Origin: Bordetella holmesii ATCC 51541
GTDB taxonomy: Bacteria > Pseudomonadota > Gammaproteobacteria > Burkholderiales > Burkholderiaceae_B
Assembly (NCBI GenBank): GCA_000612485.1
Contig: CP007494.1
Span: 3,100,001 to 3,164,000 of the forward strand
Direction: 5' to 3'
DNA: 64,000 bases
The translations under genes were made by a program, and so were the position numbers. This document shows, piece by piece, positions 48,044 to 57,814 of the stretch; the stretch's first letter is position 1, and the number at the start of each line of letters is the position of its first letter. Below the pieces are notes generated by a model, which was not told where the DNA came from, made no database searches, and worked only from the letters and a program-made list of their open reading frames with translations.

Positions 48044-49896
48044 GCCGCACCACCCCTCCTCATCCCGCCGAGATCGTTGCTCATCTGCAGCCGGAAATCT
48101 GGAACAAGGTCAATCGCCTGCTGGTGCGCAAGGCGATATCCGAATATGCACATGAGTGGCTGCTCGAACCTCAGCGACTCGGTCCGGGCGAAACGCCGGG
48201 ATTTGAACGCTTTCGCCTGACACTGGCTGACGGCGCGCAATATGACTTTGACGCTCAGGTCATGGCCATGCGCCATTGGCGTATTCCGCCTGAATCCATC
48301 GTAAAGACCGTGGCCGGGGTTCCGGCGCCGCTGGATGCCCTGCAGTTCGTGATAGAGATCCGGGACAAACTCGGCTTGCCGGTGGACCGTCTGCCCATCT
48401 ATATGGACGAAATCACCAGCACTCTACACGGCAGCGCCTATAAACATGGCCGGACGACGCTTGGCGCCGCGGCATTGGCACGAGCCGACTACCAGACCAT
48501 AGAAACATCGATGATCGAGGGCCACCCCAGCTTCGTGGCCAACAATGGCCGCCTTGGCTTTGATGCCGAGGATTACCATGGCTACGCGCCCGAAGCTGCC
48601 ACGCCGGTGCGCTTGATGTGGCTGGCGGTTCACAAGGACAACGCGCATTTTTCCTGCTTGTCCGACATGGACTACGACAGCCTAATGAGCGAGGAGTTGG
48701 GTGAGTCCGCTGTAACCGATTTCGCCGCCCGACTGCGCGAGCAGGGCCTGCATCCCGCGGACTACTACTTCATGCCCGCCCACCCATGGCAATGGTTCAA
48801 CAAGCTGTCCCTGGCTTTTGCCCCCTACGTCGCCCAGCGCAAAATCGTCTGCCTGGGGTACGGCGAGGAGCAATACCTCGCTCAGCAGTCCATCCGTACC
48901 TTTTTCAACATCAGCCGACCCGGCAAGCGTTATGTGAAGACCTCGCTGTCCATTCTCAACATGGGATTCATGCGCGGCCTGTCACCCTACTACATGGCAG
49001 GTACGCCAGCCATCAACGAATACATCCATGACCTGATATCGGCCGATCCGTGGCTGCGCGCCAATGGTTTCAGAATTCTGCGCGAAGTCGCCTCGATGGG
49101 CTTTCGCAACTACTACTACGAAGCCGCCATCGATACGGACACACCGTACAAGAAGATGTTCTCGGCGCTTTGGCGCGAGAACCCCCTGACGCTGATCGCT
49201 CCCGGACAAAATCTCATGACCATGGCTGCGCTGCTGCATGTGGACCCACAAGGCCGGGCTTTGCTTCCCGAATTGATACAGGCTTCAGGACTGGATGCAG
49301 GGACTTGGCTGGAGCGCTATATGGACGCTTATCTGACTCCACTGATCCATTGTTTCTATGCTCATGACCTGGTTTTCATGCCGCACGGTGAAAACGTGAT
49401 TCTCGTCATCCAGGATGGCGTACCTGTGCGCGCCTTCATGAAGGACATCGCGGAAGAGTCTTCCATCCTCAATCCGCAGGTCAGGCTTCCGCAGGCGGCT
49501 CAGCGCCTGGCCGCCGATGTGCCGGAGGCCTATAAGCTGCTGACGATTTTCGTGGATGTCTTCGAGGGCTATTTCCGCCATCTGACCCAGATCCTGGTTG
49601 AGACGGAACTGATGCCGGAACATGATTTCTGGCGGCTAGTGGCTGGGCGCATCGCCGCTTATCAGCAAGCGCATCCGCAACGGCTCGACAAGTATCGGCG
49701 CTACGACTTGTTTGCGCCCGACATGATCCATTCGTGCCTGAACCGCCTGCAATTGGCCAACAATCTGCAGATGGTCAACCTGGCCGATCCCATTGGCAGT
49801 TTCCAAATGGCCCCCAATCTGCCCAACCCTATCGCCTGCTTCCGTCCGTCGTGGCTGGGTAGCGGCGAAGCCCTGCAGACGCTGACGGCCGCATGA
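48040..49896 (+). CDS. alcC: alcaligin synthetase (NIS family)
   Basis: NRPS-independent siderophore synthetase of the IucA/IucC family, 618 residues. It joins the two hydroxy-succinyl-putrescine units and closes the macrocycle. Family landmarks: the HPxHP-like EGHPSFVANNGRLGF with a Lys in CLSDMDYD context, ATP-binding VKTSLSILNMGFMRGLSPYYM, and HGENVILVIQDGVPVRAFMKDI. Overlaps both alcB and alcD by four bases, so translation is coupled. Intact. Confidence 0.96.
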   Translation: MSRTTPPHPAEIVAHLQPEIWNKVNRLLVRKAISEYAHEWLLEPQRLGPGETPGFERFRLTLADGAQYDFDAQVMAMRHWRIPPESIVKTVAGVPAPLDALQFVIEIRDKLGLPVDRLPIYMDEITSTLHGSAYKHGRTTLGAAALARADYQTIETSMIEGHPSFVANNGRLGFDAEDYHGYAPEAATPVRLMWLAVHKDNAHFSCLSDMDYDSLMSEELGESAVTDFAARLREQGLHPADYYFMPAHPWQWFNKLSLAFAPYVAQRKIVCLGYGEEQYLAQQSIRTFFNISRPGKRYVKTSLSILNMGFMRGLSPYYMAGTPAINEYIHDLISADPWLRANGFRILREVASMGFRNYYYEAAIDTDTPYKKMFSALWRENPLTLIAPGQNLMTMAALLHVDPQGRALLPELIQASGLDAGTWLERYMDAYLTPLIHCFYAHDLVFMPHGENVILVIQDGVPVRAFMKDIAEESSILNPQVRLPQAAQRLAADVPEAYKLLTIFVDVFEGYFRHLTQILVETELMPEHDFWRLVAGRIAAYQQAHPQRLDKYRRYDLFAPDMIHSCLNRLQLANNLQMVNLADPIGSFQMAPNLPNPIACFRPSWLGSGEALQTLTAA

Positions 49897-50693
49897 GCTG
49901 GGACATTGCCGCCCAGACCGGCGCCGGCGTGGCCCAAGACATCAATCGGACCGCCTGCTCGGACCTGGATGCTCTGCTCGCCCTGGCTGGTTCCCTGGTG
50001 CCCGGGCTCGATGGACGCATCGGTCCGGTCTCCGGCGATATCCGGCCGGGCGCCGACAATCGGGCTACGCTGCGGACGCTGCAAGACTGGTGGCGCCTGC
50101 GCCATCCCGAAGCCGGCTCGCATTATCTGGCGCTACGTTGCTGGGGCCTGCTGATCTGGCAGCCGATTTACCTGGGTGTAATCGCGGTGCATTGCAGCGA
50201 CATTGCTCCGGATCTGGATCGCCTCGGCCAGCCGGTGCGCGATGGTTTCATCGCGGGCTACATTCTCGAACGCCACGAGCCGTTACGCGGTTGTCTGGAA
50301 CAGCGCAAGCAGGCAGTTGCCGCTCAGCTACGCCGGATCTGCGCGACCTATTTTCGGGAGCTCTCTCAACTGTTGCGCCTGAGCCCGCGCGCCGCGGCGT
50401 GCATGCAGGCGGACTGCGTGCTATCCGCTCTGCTAGCCGCCCGTGCCAATGAGGACAAGGCCACCGTGGCCTGGGCGCATGAGCAGGCGGCCGACTGGCT
50501 GGATCGCCTGGGAATCGCCGGCCACAGCGGCTATCTGGTTTATGCGCGCGCCGGCCGGCCCGTCCTGGCGCTTGACCGCCAGGTCTGCTGCCACCATTTC
50601 CGCCGCCACGACGGCGACTATTGCAGTACTTGCCCCAAATTGCCCCCCGCCGAGCGTATCGCGCGCATCGAGGCGGACGAGGCGGCAGCCTGA
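49893..50693 (+). CDS. alcD: FhuF-like siderophore ferric reductase
   Basis: Protein of 266 residues with a C-terminal [2Fe-2S] FhuF domain: cysteines at 232, 233, 244 and 247 (C-C-x10-C-x2-C). FhuF-type proteins reduce iron inside the cell to free it from hydroxamate siderophores. The rest resembles the FhuF/ferric reductase N-terminal domain. It overlaps alcC by four bases and is 14 bases from alcE. Its role in iron release is inferred from the domain. Confidence 0.9.
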   Translation: MSWDIAAQTGAGVAQDINRTACSDLDALLALAGSLVPGLDGRIGPVSGDIRPGADNRATLRTLQDWWRLRHPEAGSHYLALRCWGLLIWQPIYLGVIAVHCSDIAPDLDRLGQPVRDGFIAGYILERHEPLRGCLEQRKQAVAAQLRRICATYFRELSQLLRLSPRAAACMQADCVLSALLAARANEDKATVAWAHEQAADWLDRLGIAGHSGYLVYARAGRPVLALDRQVCCHHFRRHDGDYCSTCPKLPPAERIARIEADEAAA

Positions 50694-50707
50694 GTAAGGA
50701 GCCGGAC

Positions 50708-51899
50708 ATGACGGATATCGCCAGCCTGGCGCAGTTGCAGCAAGCGCTCAGCCCTCTGCACGCACGGGCCTATTTTGATGAAGCCCTCTTCGTGCGAGAA
50801 CAGGAAATCCTGTTCCGACAATCTGCGTTATATGTCGGGCATGAGAAGAGCGTGCCCGAGCCGGGCGACTGGCGTCGCTTGCCGCAGGACGACGGCAGTC
50901 GCATCCTCGTGCGCAATGGAAATGAAGTGGCACTGCTGTCGAATGTCTGCCGCCATCGCCAGGCCGTCATGCTAGGCCCGATTGCAGGCGGCGAGGCCAT
51001 GAAGGGCAATCTGTCAGTCACGGGAGGCAACATCGTCTGCCCGTTGCACCGCTGGACTTACGACGGCCAGGGCCGGATTCTAGGCGCCCCCACTTTCCCA
51101 GTACGCCCTGCCTGAATCTGTCGCGCTTCCCCCTGCATAACTGCCATGGGCTACTGTTCGAAGGCCCACGCGATCCATTGAAAGACCTCGACGTGCTTTT
51201 CCGCCGACCCGAATTCGATTTCTCCGACTATGTGCTGGACCACGTCGAAGTACATCGATGCAATTACAACTGGAAGACTTTCATCGAAGTCTATCTGGAG
51301 GACTATCACGTGGGCCCTTTCCATCCGGGCCTTGGACGCTTTGTCACCTGCGCCGACCTGTCCTGGGAGTTCGGCGCGCAATACAGTCTCCAGAAGGTGG
51401 GCGTGCACGACTCACTGGAACAACCCGGTACCGAGGTCTATCGCGGCTGGCATGACAATCTCATGCGCTACCGGGGCGGGAGGACCCCGGATTTCGGAGC
51501 CATCTGGGTAACCTACTTCCCACCCACATGATTGAGCTCTACCCGCATGTGCTGGTGCTCTCGACGCTCTATCCCAAGGGGCCGCAAGAGACTTTGAACA
51601 TCGCGGAGTTCTACTATCCGGAGGAAATTGCGCTGTTCGAGCGTGATTTCGTACAGGCCCAACGCGCTGCCTACATGGAGACGGCGGTCGAAGACGATGA
51701 AATCGGTGAGCGCATGGACGCCGGACGCCTGGCGCTGCTGCGCCGCGGCGTTTCCGACAGCGGCCCCTATCAATCACCCATGGAAGACGGCATGTTGCAT
51801 TTCCATGAGTGGTACCTGAGCAACATGGGAGAGCAGCTTGGTGACAGCGCCGCGCCGCATGTCGCATCGACCCAACGGCCCATGCCATTTCGCTCATGA
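50708..51899 (+). pseudogene. alcE: Rieske [2Fe-2S] oxygenase-like alcE, two apparent frameshifts
   Basis: Rieske-type iron-sulfur protein of the choline monooxygenase-like group, part of the alc operon. Start at 50708 after TAAGGAG. The Rieske ligands are visible: CRHRQAVML and CPLHRWTYDGQG. The frame breaks near 51087-51091 (run of five C where six would give GAPHFP) and continues as CLNLSRFPLHNCHGLLFEG. It breaks again near 51518 (three C where four would give YFPTHMIELYP) and continues with the last 124 residues. In both cases one lost C explains the shift. The mononuclear iron ligands are probably the DYHVGPFHPG region. With both bases restored the protein would have about 397 residues. 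Confidence 0.9.
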
Positions 51900-51906
51900 A
51901 ATAAAA

Positions 51907-51931
51907 GCGAATGAATTGCATTATCATTAAC
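51907..51931 (+). promoter_or_regulatory. Fur-like operator before alcR
   Basis: AATGA-9-TCATT perfect inverted repeat in an A+T-rich stretch just before alcR, close in form to a Fur box. It would give alcR its own iron-repressed promoter in addition to read-through from alcE. Confidence 0.55.
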
Positions 51932-51936
51932 AGCTC

Positions 51937-52941
51937 ATGCGGACCAGGCCTCCTCCGGCAACGCCAATGACGCAACCGACGCTCCCCCCACCGCCCCGCA
52001 CCCGATTCACGGTCTCGGACTTCAACCGCATGGGCGGGTCGGTCGGCTTCAATTACCGCTTGCCCGGCCAGGAAGGCGGGGGCGCCGGCATTGAGAACCT
52101 TTGCATCGCCGAGGGCCGTGTGGAGGAATGTGAGATCCGCCCCGGCATCACCCTGATCGTCTCCGACGTGCATGTGTATCATCATTACGAATCGACGTCC
52201 GTCATGACGCCGCGCTTTTCAGCCATCGTTGTGCTCCAGGGCCAGGCCCGGGCTCGGCTGGACAAGCAGGACGACGTGCGCCTGGCCGCTCAGAGCGGCC
52301 TCAATGCGCTATATGGCGATACCGTCGCCATGACGGGCGTTCATCCGGCCGGCCAGCGTCTGCGCAGCGTCAATCTCTCCGTGACGGCCCCTGAAGCGGC
52401 CGACGATGAGTACACCAGCGAAATCATATGGAAACTCATGCAGTCCTCGGCGCCCAGGCTGCGCCGCTGGCCGGTGCCGCACCATTTGCTGCTATCCATT
52501 GAGCATCTGCTGGAATGCGACTGGGATCAACCTCTACGCAATATGGTGCGTGAAGGCGTGGGCACGCAACTGCTGGCCCACGCCTTGGCTGCGCTGCAAC
52601 ACGCCCCTGTGACCCACCGCGGCCTGACCCAGCGGGATCGCCAGCTTCTGGAGAGGGTGCGCGAGCGCCTGCACGAGGCGCCCGGCGAAGACCATACTCT
52701 GGATGACCTGGCGCGACTGGCCTGCATGAGTCCAAGCACGCTGCGTGCAAAGTTCCATGCCGTGTATCACCGTTCGGTATTCAGCTGGCTGCGCGAACGC
52801 CGCCTGGAGGTTGCCCGCGAACAATTGGCTCGGGGTTGGAGCGTACAGCAGGCGGCGCACTTCGTCGGCTACCGCCACGCGACCAATTTCGCCACGGCGT
52901 TTCGCGAACGCTACGGCGTCGCGCCCAGTCAACTCGGTTAG
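51937..52941 (+). CDS. alcR: AraC-family activator of the alcaligin genes
   Basis: AraC/XylS regulator of 334 residues that activates the alc operon and fauA when alcaligin is present (known in Bordetella). The C-terminal DNA-binding domain has both helix-turn-helices: TLDDLARLACMSPSTLRAKF and AHFVGYRHATNFATAFRERYGVAPSQL. The start at 51937 is the first ATG after the Fur-like operator; ATG 51967 (MTQPTLPPPP) is an equally possible start. Intact. Confidence 0.93.
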   Translation: MRTRPPPATPMTQPTLPPPPRTRFTVSDFNRMGGSVGFNYRLPGQEGGGAGIENLCIAEGRVEECEIRPGITLIVSDVHVYHHYESTSVMTPRFSAIVVLQGQARARLDKQDDVRLAAQSGLNALYGDTVAMTGVHPAGQRLRSVNLSVTAPEAADDEYTSEIIWKLMQSSAPRLRRWPVPHHLLLSIEHLLECDWDQPLRNMVREGVGTQLLAHALAALQHAPVTHRGLTQRDRQLLERVRERLHEAPGEDHTLDDLARLACMSPSTLRAKFHAVYHRSVFSWLRERRLEVAREQLARGWSVQQAAHFVGYRHATNFATAFRERYGVAPSQLG

Positions 52942-53063
52942 CGGCTGGTGCCTTGCGGCGGCAGGCATTGACATTGCGGCATTGACCATCCCATTCCTGT
53001 TACCAGCTGGATCATCATGGAAGGCCGCTGCCCGCTCCGGGCGGCCTTGTCCATGGAGCCGCC

Positions 53064-54286
53064 ATGAGCCGCGCCGCGTCGGCCCCCTCATATTCGCTCA
53101 TGATGGTAATGCTGGGGCTGCTGTCCTGCGTCGCACCCGCCAGCATCGACGCCTACCTGCCAGCCTTCGGCGCGCTGCAACGCGAGTTCGGCGTACCCCA
53201 GGAAACCGTGCAACTCACGCTCGGCGTATACATGTTCTGCTATGCGGCGATGCTCTTGCTGCACGGAACACTGTCTGACTCTCTGGGCAGGCGTCGCGTT
53301 GTGCTGGGCGCCCTGGGCTTCTATGTTTGGGGCGCCCTGCTTGCCACGGCCGCACCCGGTTTTGGCTGGCTGCTGGCGGCCGGGCCCTGCAGGGACTGTC
53401 CGCCGGCGCCGGGGTCGTGGTAGGACAGGCCATCATCCGCGATTGCTATCAGGGCGCAGCGGCACAACGCAGCATGTCTTATCTGATCCTGGTGTTCAAT
53501 CTATCGCCCGCGCTCGCGCCCGTCATCGGAGGTCAATTGGCCGTCCATCATGGTTGGCGTTCGATCTTCTTCATGTTGGGGCTTCTGGCCGCCACTGCCC
53601 TGACCCTATGCGCCTGGCGCCTACCAGAAACGCTCGCGCCCGCCAAGCGCCAAACGCTCTCCTTGCGGGGTCTGGCCGCGGGCTATCGTGAGGTGTTGCG
53701 CAATGGAAATTTCACCGCGCCCGGCCTGGCGTTCAGCCTGGTCTTCGCCGCACAGGGCCTGCTGATCGGTGCGGCGCCGGATTTCATCGCCAATGTGCTC
53801 GATCTGCCCGAAACCAACTTTGCCTATCTATTCGTCCCTCTGGTGGCCGGCGCGATGACCGGGGCCGCGATCGCGGCGCGGCATGCCGGACGTTGGCGCG
53901 ATACACGGATCATCGGACTGGCCTATCTGCTCATGAACGGTAGTTGCCTCGCCTACGCCATCTATTTTTGGACCGCCTTGTCGCCGGCACTGCCCTGGGT
54001 GGTGCTGCCCCCCGCTTTATTCACCTGCGGATTAGCCATGTCGGTGCCTGCCATGACGTTGCACATCCTGGAGTCTGTGCCCGCGCTCTCCGGCACAGGG
54101 GCCTCGGTGCTGGGTTTCATGCAGATGCTGGCCTTTTCGATAGCCAGCGGCTGGGGCGTACCGCTGACCTATGGGCAGCCCTCGGTCCTGGCCCTGGCCA
54201 TGCTGGCCTGCGTGACGGCAAGCGCGCTGGCCTGGGCGTGGTTGCAGCATTTATCGAGAATATCGACCAAGGTCCAGGCACGCTGA
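53064..54286 (+). pseudogene. alcS: alcaligin exporter (MFS, Bcr/CflA type), apparent frameshift
   Basis: MFS exporter of the Bcr/CflA group, which secretes alcaligin. The first 107 residues run from MSRAASAPSYSLMMVMLGLL through LLHGTLSDSLGRRRVVLGAL (motif A) to GFGWLLAA. The frame then shifts near 53381, and RALQGLSAGAGVVVGQAIIR with the remaining membrane segments continues in another frame to 54286. Restoring one C (or one CCGG repeat of four bases) repairs it. The native protein would have about 406 residues. Confidence 0.88.
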
Positions 54287-54343
54287 ACATCTTCGGCGTT
54301 TTCCATACGTACTCCGTCATCGCCGATACAACCGTCCGATTAC

Positions 54344-54370
54344 AAAAAAGATAATTCCTATTCCCTTTAA
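54344..54370 (+). promoter_or_regulatory. possible Fur site before fauA
   Basis: A+T-rich stretch with GATAATTCC and TTTAAT 27-50 bases before the ATG of fauA. It resembles half a Fur box; the match is weaker than before alcA and alcR. Iron control of fauA is known in Bordetella. Confidence 0.35.
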
Positions 54371-54396
54371 TTTCTTGCCGTCTTGCATCTGTCCCC

Positions 54397-56601
54397 ATGC
54401 CAGATCCCGCTCACTTCTCCCCGGCGCATTCGCGCCGTTTGCGTTTCTTTGCCCACGTTCTGCACCTGCTTGGCGCACTCTTTACCCAGCACGCCCTGGC
54501 CCAGGAAGCGCGAACGGGGAACGATATCGCTCAGTTGCCCGCCATAAGCGTCACGGGTCGTGAGATTTCCGACCTCACCGAGGGTACAAACGCCTACACA
54601 ACCGAGGCCATGAGCACGGCCACGGGCCTGACACTCTCGCCACGCGAAACACCACAATCCGTCAGTGTGGTCACCCGACAGCAGATCGAGGATCAGGGCC
54701 TCACCGACACCGGCGCCATCCTGGCGACCGCGCCAGGGATTTCCGTCACGCGCAGCGACAGCAACCGCTATTCATTCTCGGCCCGCGGCTTCACCATCGA
54801 CAACTTCCAGTTTGACGGCCTGGTATCGCCCATCCTGAGCCAATGGAACTATGGTTCGACCGATATGGACGCCGCCATCTACGATCACGTGGAAATCGTA
54901 CGTGGCGCCACAGGCCTGATGACAGGCTCGGGCAATCCTTCAGCCGCCGTGAACTTCGTGCGCAAGCGTCCCTTGCGTGAGTTCGCGGCTACGTTCAATG
55001 CGAGTGTCGGCAGCTGGGACTATGTGCGCGGCGATGCCGACATCTCCGTGCCCATCACGGAAGACGGCAGAATACGGTCACGCTTGGTGGCCGCCTACAG
55101 TCAGGGCGACAGCTATGTGCACTTTTTAGATACGCGCCGGCGCACATTCTATGGCGTGGTCAGCGCCGATCTGACGCCGGATACGGTGCTGACGACCAGC
55201 GTGGAGTACCAGCACAACCACAGCAATGGGTTTGGCAGCGGCTTTCCGCTGTTCTATAGCGACGGTTCGCGCACCGATTTCAACCGCTCGGTGGCCAACA
55301 ACGCTCCCTGGGCCCGGCAGGATACCGAAGCCACCACCTATTTCGTGGACCTCACGCACCGCTTCACCAATGACTGGAAGCTGCGCGCGGCCTATAGCCA
55401 CACTGATGGCCGCTATCTCATGAAACATGTGTACCGGGGCGGCTACCCCGATCGCCATACTGGCATCATCGCTGCCCCCCCTGCATTTTCCAACTATGAC
55501 GGCAACCTCGATCGGGATGACATCCATTTTTCCTTGTCCGCTCCTTTCGAGGCCTTCGGCCTGCGCCACGAAGTTGCCCTGGGCTGGATGAGCATCGACA
55601 ACCATAGCGACATCCAGCGATACGCAATGGTCGGACCGGCCCCAGCCATCGGCAGCTTCTTCGACTGGCGCCGCGCCCACATCCAAGAGCCCAGCTGGGC
55701 CGACACGCTGTCGCCCGCCGACGACGTGCGCACCAAGCAGACCGGCGCCTATCTGGTCGGCCGGTTTGCACTAGCCGAACCCCTGCACCTCATCGTGGGC
55801 GACCGTTGGAGCGACTGGAAAACCAAACAGATGTATTTTGGCTCGCGCCGCGAATACAGGATCAAGAATCAGTTCACCCCCTATGCCGGTCTGACCTACG
55901 ACATCAACGACACCTACACGGCGTACGCCAGCTATACGGAGATCTTCCAGCCGCAGAACGCGCGCGACACCAGCGGCGGCATTCTTCCTCCCATCAAAGG
56001 CAAGAGCTATGAGCTGGGTCTGAAGGCAGCCTATCTGGAGGGACGGCTCAATACCTCCGCCGCGCTCTTTCAGACGCGGCAGGATAACCTGGCCCAGGTC
56101 ATCCCGGGCTCATCCATTCCGGGCTTTCCGAACATGCAGGCCTCACGTGCCGCCTCCGGCGCCAAGGTCGAGGGGATAGACCTGGAGGCCAGCGGCCAGA
56201 TCCTGCCCGACTGGAACATCGGCGCCAGCTATACACACTTCACCATCAAGGACGCCAGCGGCAACCCCATCAACACCAATCATCCGCGCAGCCTGTTCAA
56301 GCTCTACACCACGTACCGCCTGCCGGGCGCCCTGCACCGGCTTACCGTGGGCGGCGGCGTTGACTGGCAAAGTCGCATGTACCAGGCCGCAGCCAGTCCG
56401 CGCGGCAATGTCGAAGTCGAACAGGACAGCTACGCACTCGTGAGCCTCATGGCGCGCTTCGACTTTAACAAAAAACTGTCGGCAACACTGAACGTGAACA
56501 ATCTGTTCGACAAAAAGTACTACGATCAGATCGGCTTCTACAGCCAGGGTTGGTGGGGTGCGCCACGCAATGTAATGCTCAACTTGCGGGCGCAGTATTG
56601 A
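54397..56601 (+). CDS. fauA: ferric alcaligin TonB-dependent receptor
   Basis: Outer-membrane receptor that imports ferric alcaligin, 734 residues. The signal peptide ends near residue 36 (LFTQHALAQE). A TonB-box-like stretch (LPAISVTGRE) is followed by the plug domain (SPRETPQSVSVVTRQQIEDQGL, VEIVRGATGLMTGSGNPSAAVN) and a 22-strand barrel ending in NVMLNLRAQY with the aromatic last residue. Siderophore-receptor subfamily signature in NNLFDKKYYDQIGFYS. Intact, last gene of the alc locus, followed by a terminator. Confidence 0.96.
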   Translation: MPDPAHFSPAHSRRLRFFAHVLHLLGALFTQHALAQEARTGNDIAQLPAISVTGREISDLTEGTNAYTTEAMSTATGLTLSPRETPQSVSVVTRQQIEDQGLTDTGAILATAPGISVTRSDSNRYSFSARGFTIDNFQFDGLVSPILSQWNYGSTDMDAAIYDHVEIVRGATGLMTGSGNPSAAVNFVRKRPLREFAATFNASVGSWDYVRGDADISVPITEDGRIRSRLVAAYSQGDSYVHFLDTRRRTFYGVVSADLTPDTVLTTSVEYQHNHSNGFGSGFPLFYSDGSRTDFNRSVANNAPWARQDTEATTYFVDLTHRFTNDWKLRAAYSHTDGRYLMKHVYRGGYPDRHTGIIAAPPAFSNYDGNLDRDDIHFSLSAPFEAFGLRHEVALGWMSIDNHSDIQRYAMVGPAPAIGSFFDWRRAHIQEPSWADTLSPADDVRTKQTGAYLVGRFALAEPLHLIVGDRWSDWKTKQMYFGSRREYRIKNQFTPYAGLTYDINDTYTAYASYTEIFQPQNARDTSGGILPPIKGKSYELGLKAAYLEGRLNTSAALFQTRQDNLAQVIPGSSIPGFPNMQASRAASGAKVEGIDLEASGQILPDWNIGASYTHFTIKDASGNPINTNHPRSLFKLYTTYRLPGALHRLTVGGGVDWQSRMYQAAASPRGNVEVEQDSYALVSLMARFDFNKKLSATLNVNNLFDKKYYDQIGFYSQGWWGAPRNVMLNLRAQY

Positions 56602-56678
56602 AGTGGTCCGGCCAGCCTGGAGGGCCCGACCCGCGATAGTGGATCGGTGACCAGATCAGGGCTGCCGAAATACCCAGG

Positions 56679-56712
56679 AAACCCCTGTAGAACCGAGCGT
56701 CTGCGGGGTTTT
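56679..56712 (+). terminator. fauA terminator
   Basis: AAACCCC / GGGGTTT stem with an 18-base loop followed by T-rich sequence (TTTTTCTTTC), 78 bases after the fauA stop. It marks the 3' end of the alc locus. Confidence 0.65.
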
Positions 56713-56895
56713 TCTTTCGGGTTTGGCCTCAGAACGCCACCGACGGATTGGCCGTCACGCCATGGTCCCAGGCGATGGGCGCGTCCGCCACCGTGAAGGC
56801 AGCCCCCCCTGGCAATGCTGCGTGGCCGGCGCCGGCTTGCGTAGCGGCGCAAAAGCGCGGACACTGGCTGCGCCCCGATGGCCGCGAGGAAGAAC

Positions 56896-57525
56896 ATGGG
56901 TAATTTCGTGTCGGAGATCCTGTTTGGCTACACGACGCTCATCAGCATCATCAACCCGCTGGGCCTGGCCTTCGTCTTCCTGAACAAGACCGCCACGCTC
57001 ACGCCCGAGGAACGCGCCCGGCTGGCCTACAGTGTGGCGCTCAACGCGATGTTCCTGCTGCTGGTGACGTTTTTCATCGGCGCCTACATCCTGCACTTGT
57101 TCGGCATTTCGCTGGAGGCGCTGCGCGTGGCGGGCGGCCTGTCGGTGGCCGTGTCCGGCTGGGCCATGCTCAACGCCCCGGAGCCGCACCCGCAGGCCCA
57201 GGCGCTGCAGCAGATCACGCCCAGCATGGCGCGCGAGATGGTGTTCCTCCCGCTCACCATGCCCCTGACCACCGGCCCGGGCACGGTCGCGGCGACCATC
57301 GCCCTGAGCGCCAACCGCACCAACGAATTGCGCGACTTCCTGCTGGCCAGCCTGGCGTCGGTCCTGATCACCATGGCGGTAGCCGCCACGCTGGCGCGCT
57401 ACCTGGGCGCGGACGGCACCCGCATCGTCACCCGGGTATCGGCGTTCCTGCTGCTGTGCGTGGGCGTGCAGATCATGCTGACCGGGCTGGAGCAATTCCT
57501 GCGTCCGATCATCGGCCACGGCTGA
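56896..57525 (+). CDS. MarC-family inner-membrane protein
   Basis: Inner-membrane protein of 209 residues with six hydrophobic segments, MarC/UPF0056 family (start MGNFVSEILFGYTTLISIINPLG; conserved PLTMPLTTGPGTVAATIAL). Function unknown; the name reflects an old and unsupported link to multiple antibiotic resistance. The DNA is again of high G+C like 31.5-45.4 kb. Start chosen at 56896. Confidence 0.9.
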   Translation: MGNFVSEILFGYTTLISIINPLGLAFVFLNKTATLTPEERARLAYSVALNAMFLLLVTFFIGAYILHLFGISLEALRVAGGLSVAVSGWAMLNAPEPHPQAQALQQITPSMAREMVFLPLTMPLTTGPGTVAATIALSANRTNELRDFLLASLASVLITMAVAATLARYLGADGTRIVTRVSAFLLLCVGVQIMLTGLEQFLRPIIGHG

Positions 57526-57532
57526 AGCGGCG

Positions 57533-57739
57533 TCAGGCAGCCTGCCCGTCGGCCGCGGGGCGCTCGCCACAGGCGCCGACGCCGGCGTAAATGCGCTTGG
57601 GTCTCCAGATGCGGCAGGCATGATCCAGGTCCTTGCCCTGGTCCAGAAACCTGACGAATCCCATCGCCTGCTCTATCGACAGGAACTCATAGCGCCTGTC
57701 ACCGTACCAGACCGATCGACTTTCACGCGTCGCGCCCAC
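57533..57739 (-). CDS. small hypothetical protein
   Basis: A 68-residue reading frame convergent with marC. It contains VWYGDRRYEFLSIEQAMGFV and DLDHACRIWRPKRI, which looks like a folded small protein and not like shadow coding, but I recognise no family. Third positions are G+C rich. Uncertain. Confidence 0.4.
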   Translation of the reverse strand: MGATRESRSVWYGDRRYEFLSIEQAMGFVRFLDQGKDLDHACRIWRPKRIYAGVGACGERPAADGQAA

Positions 57740-57814
57740 CTACCCGCCCCTGTGTGCAAAATAAGACGTGACATATATCACACTCTTGCGATGGGCCGTG
57801 ACCTGCCCCCAGAT

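Noticed and set aside
51178..51899. Two separate small genes after alcE
   Set aside because: Both continue the Rieske oxygenase fold in successive frames and have no start signals of their own; they are parts of a frameshifted alcE.
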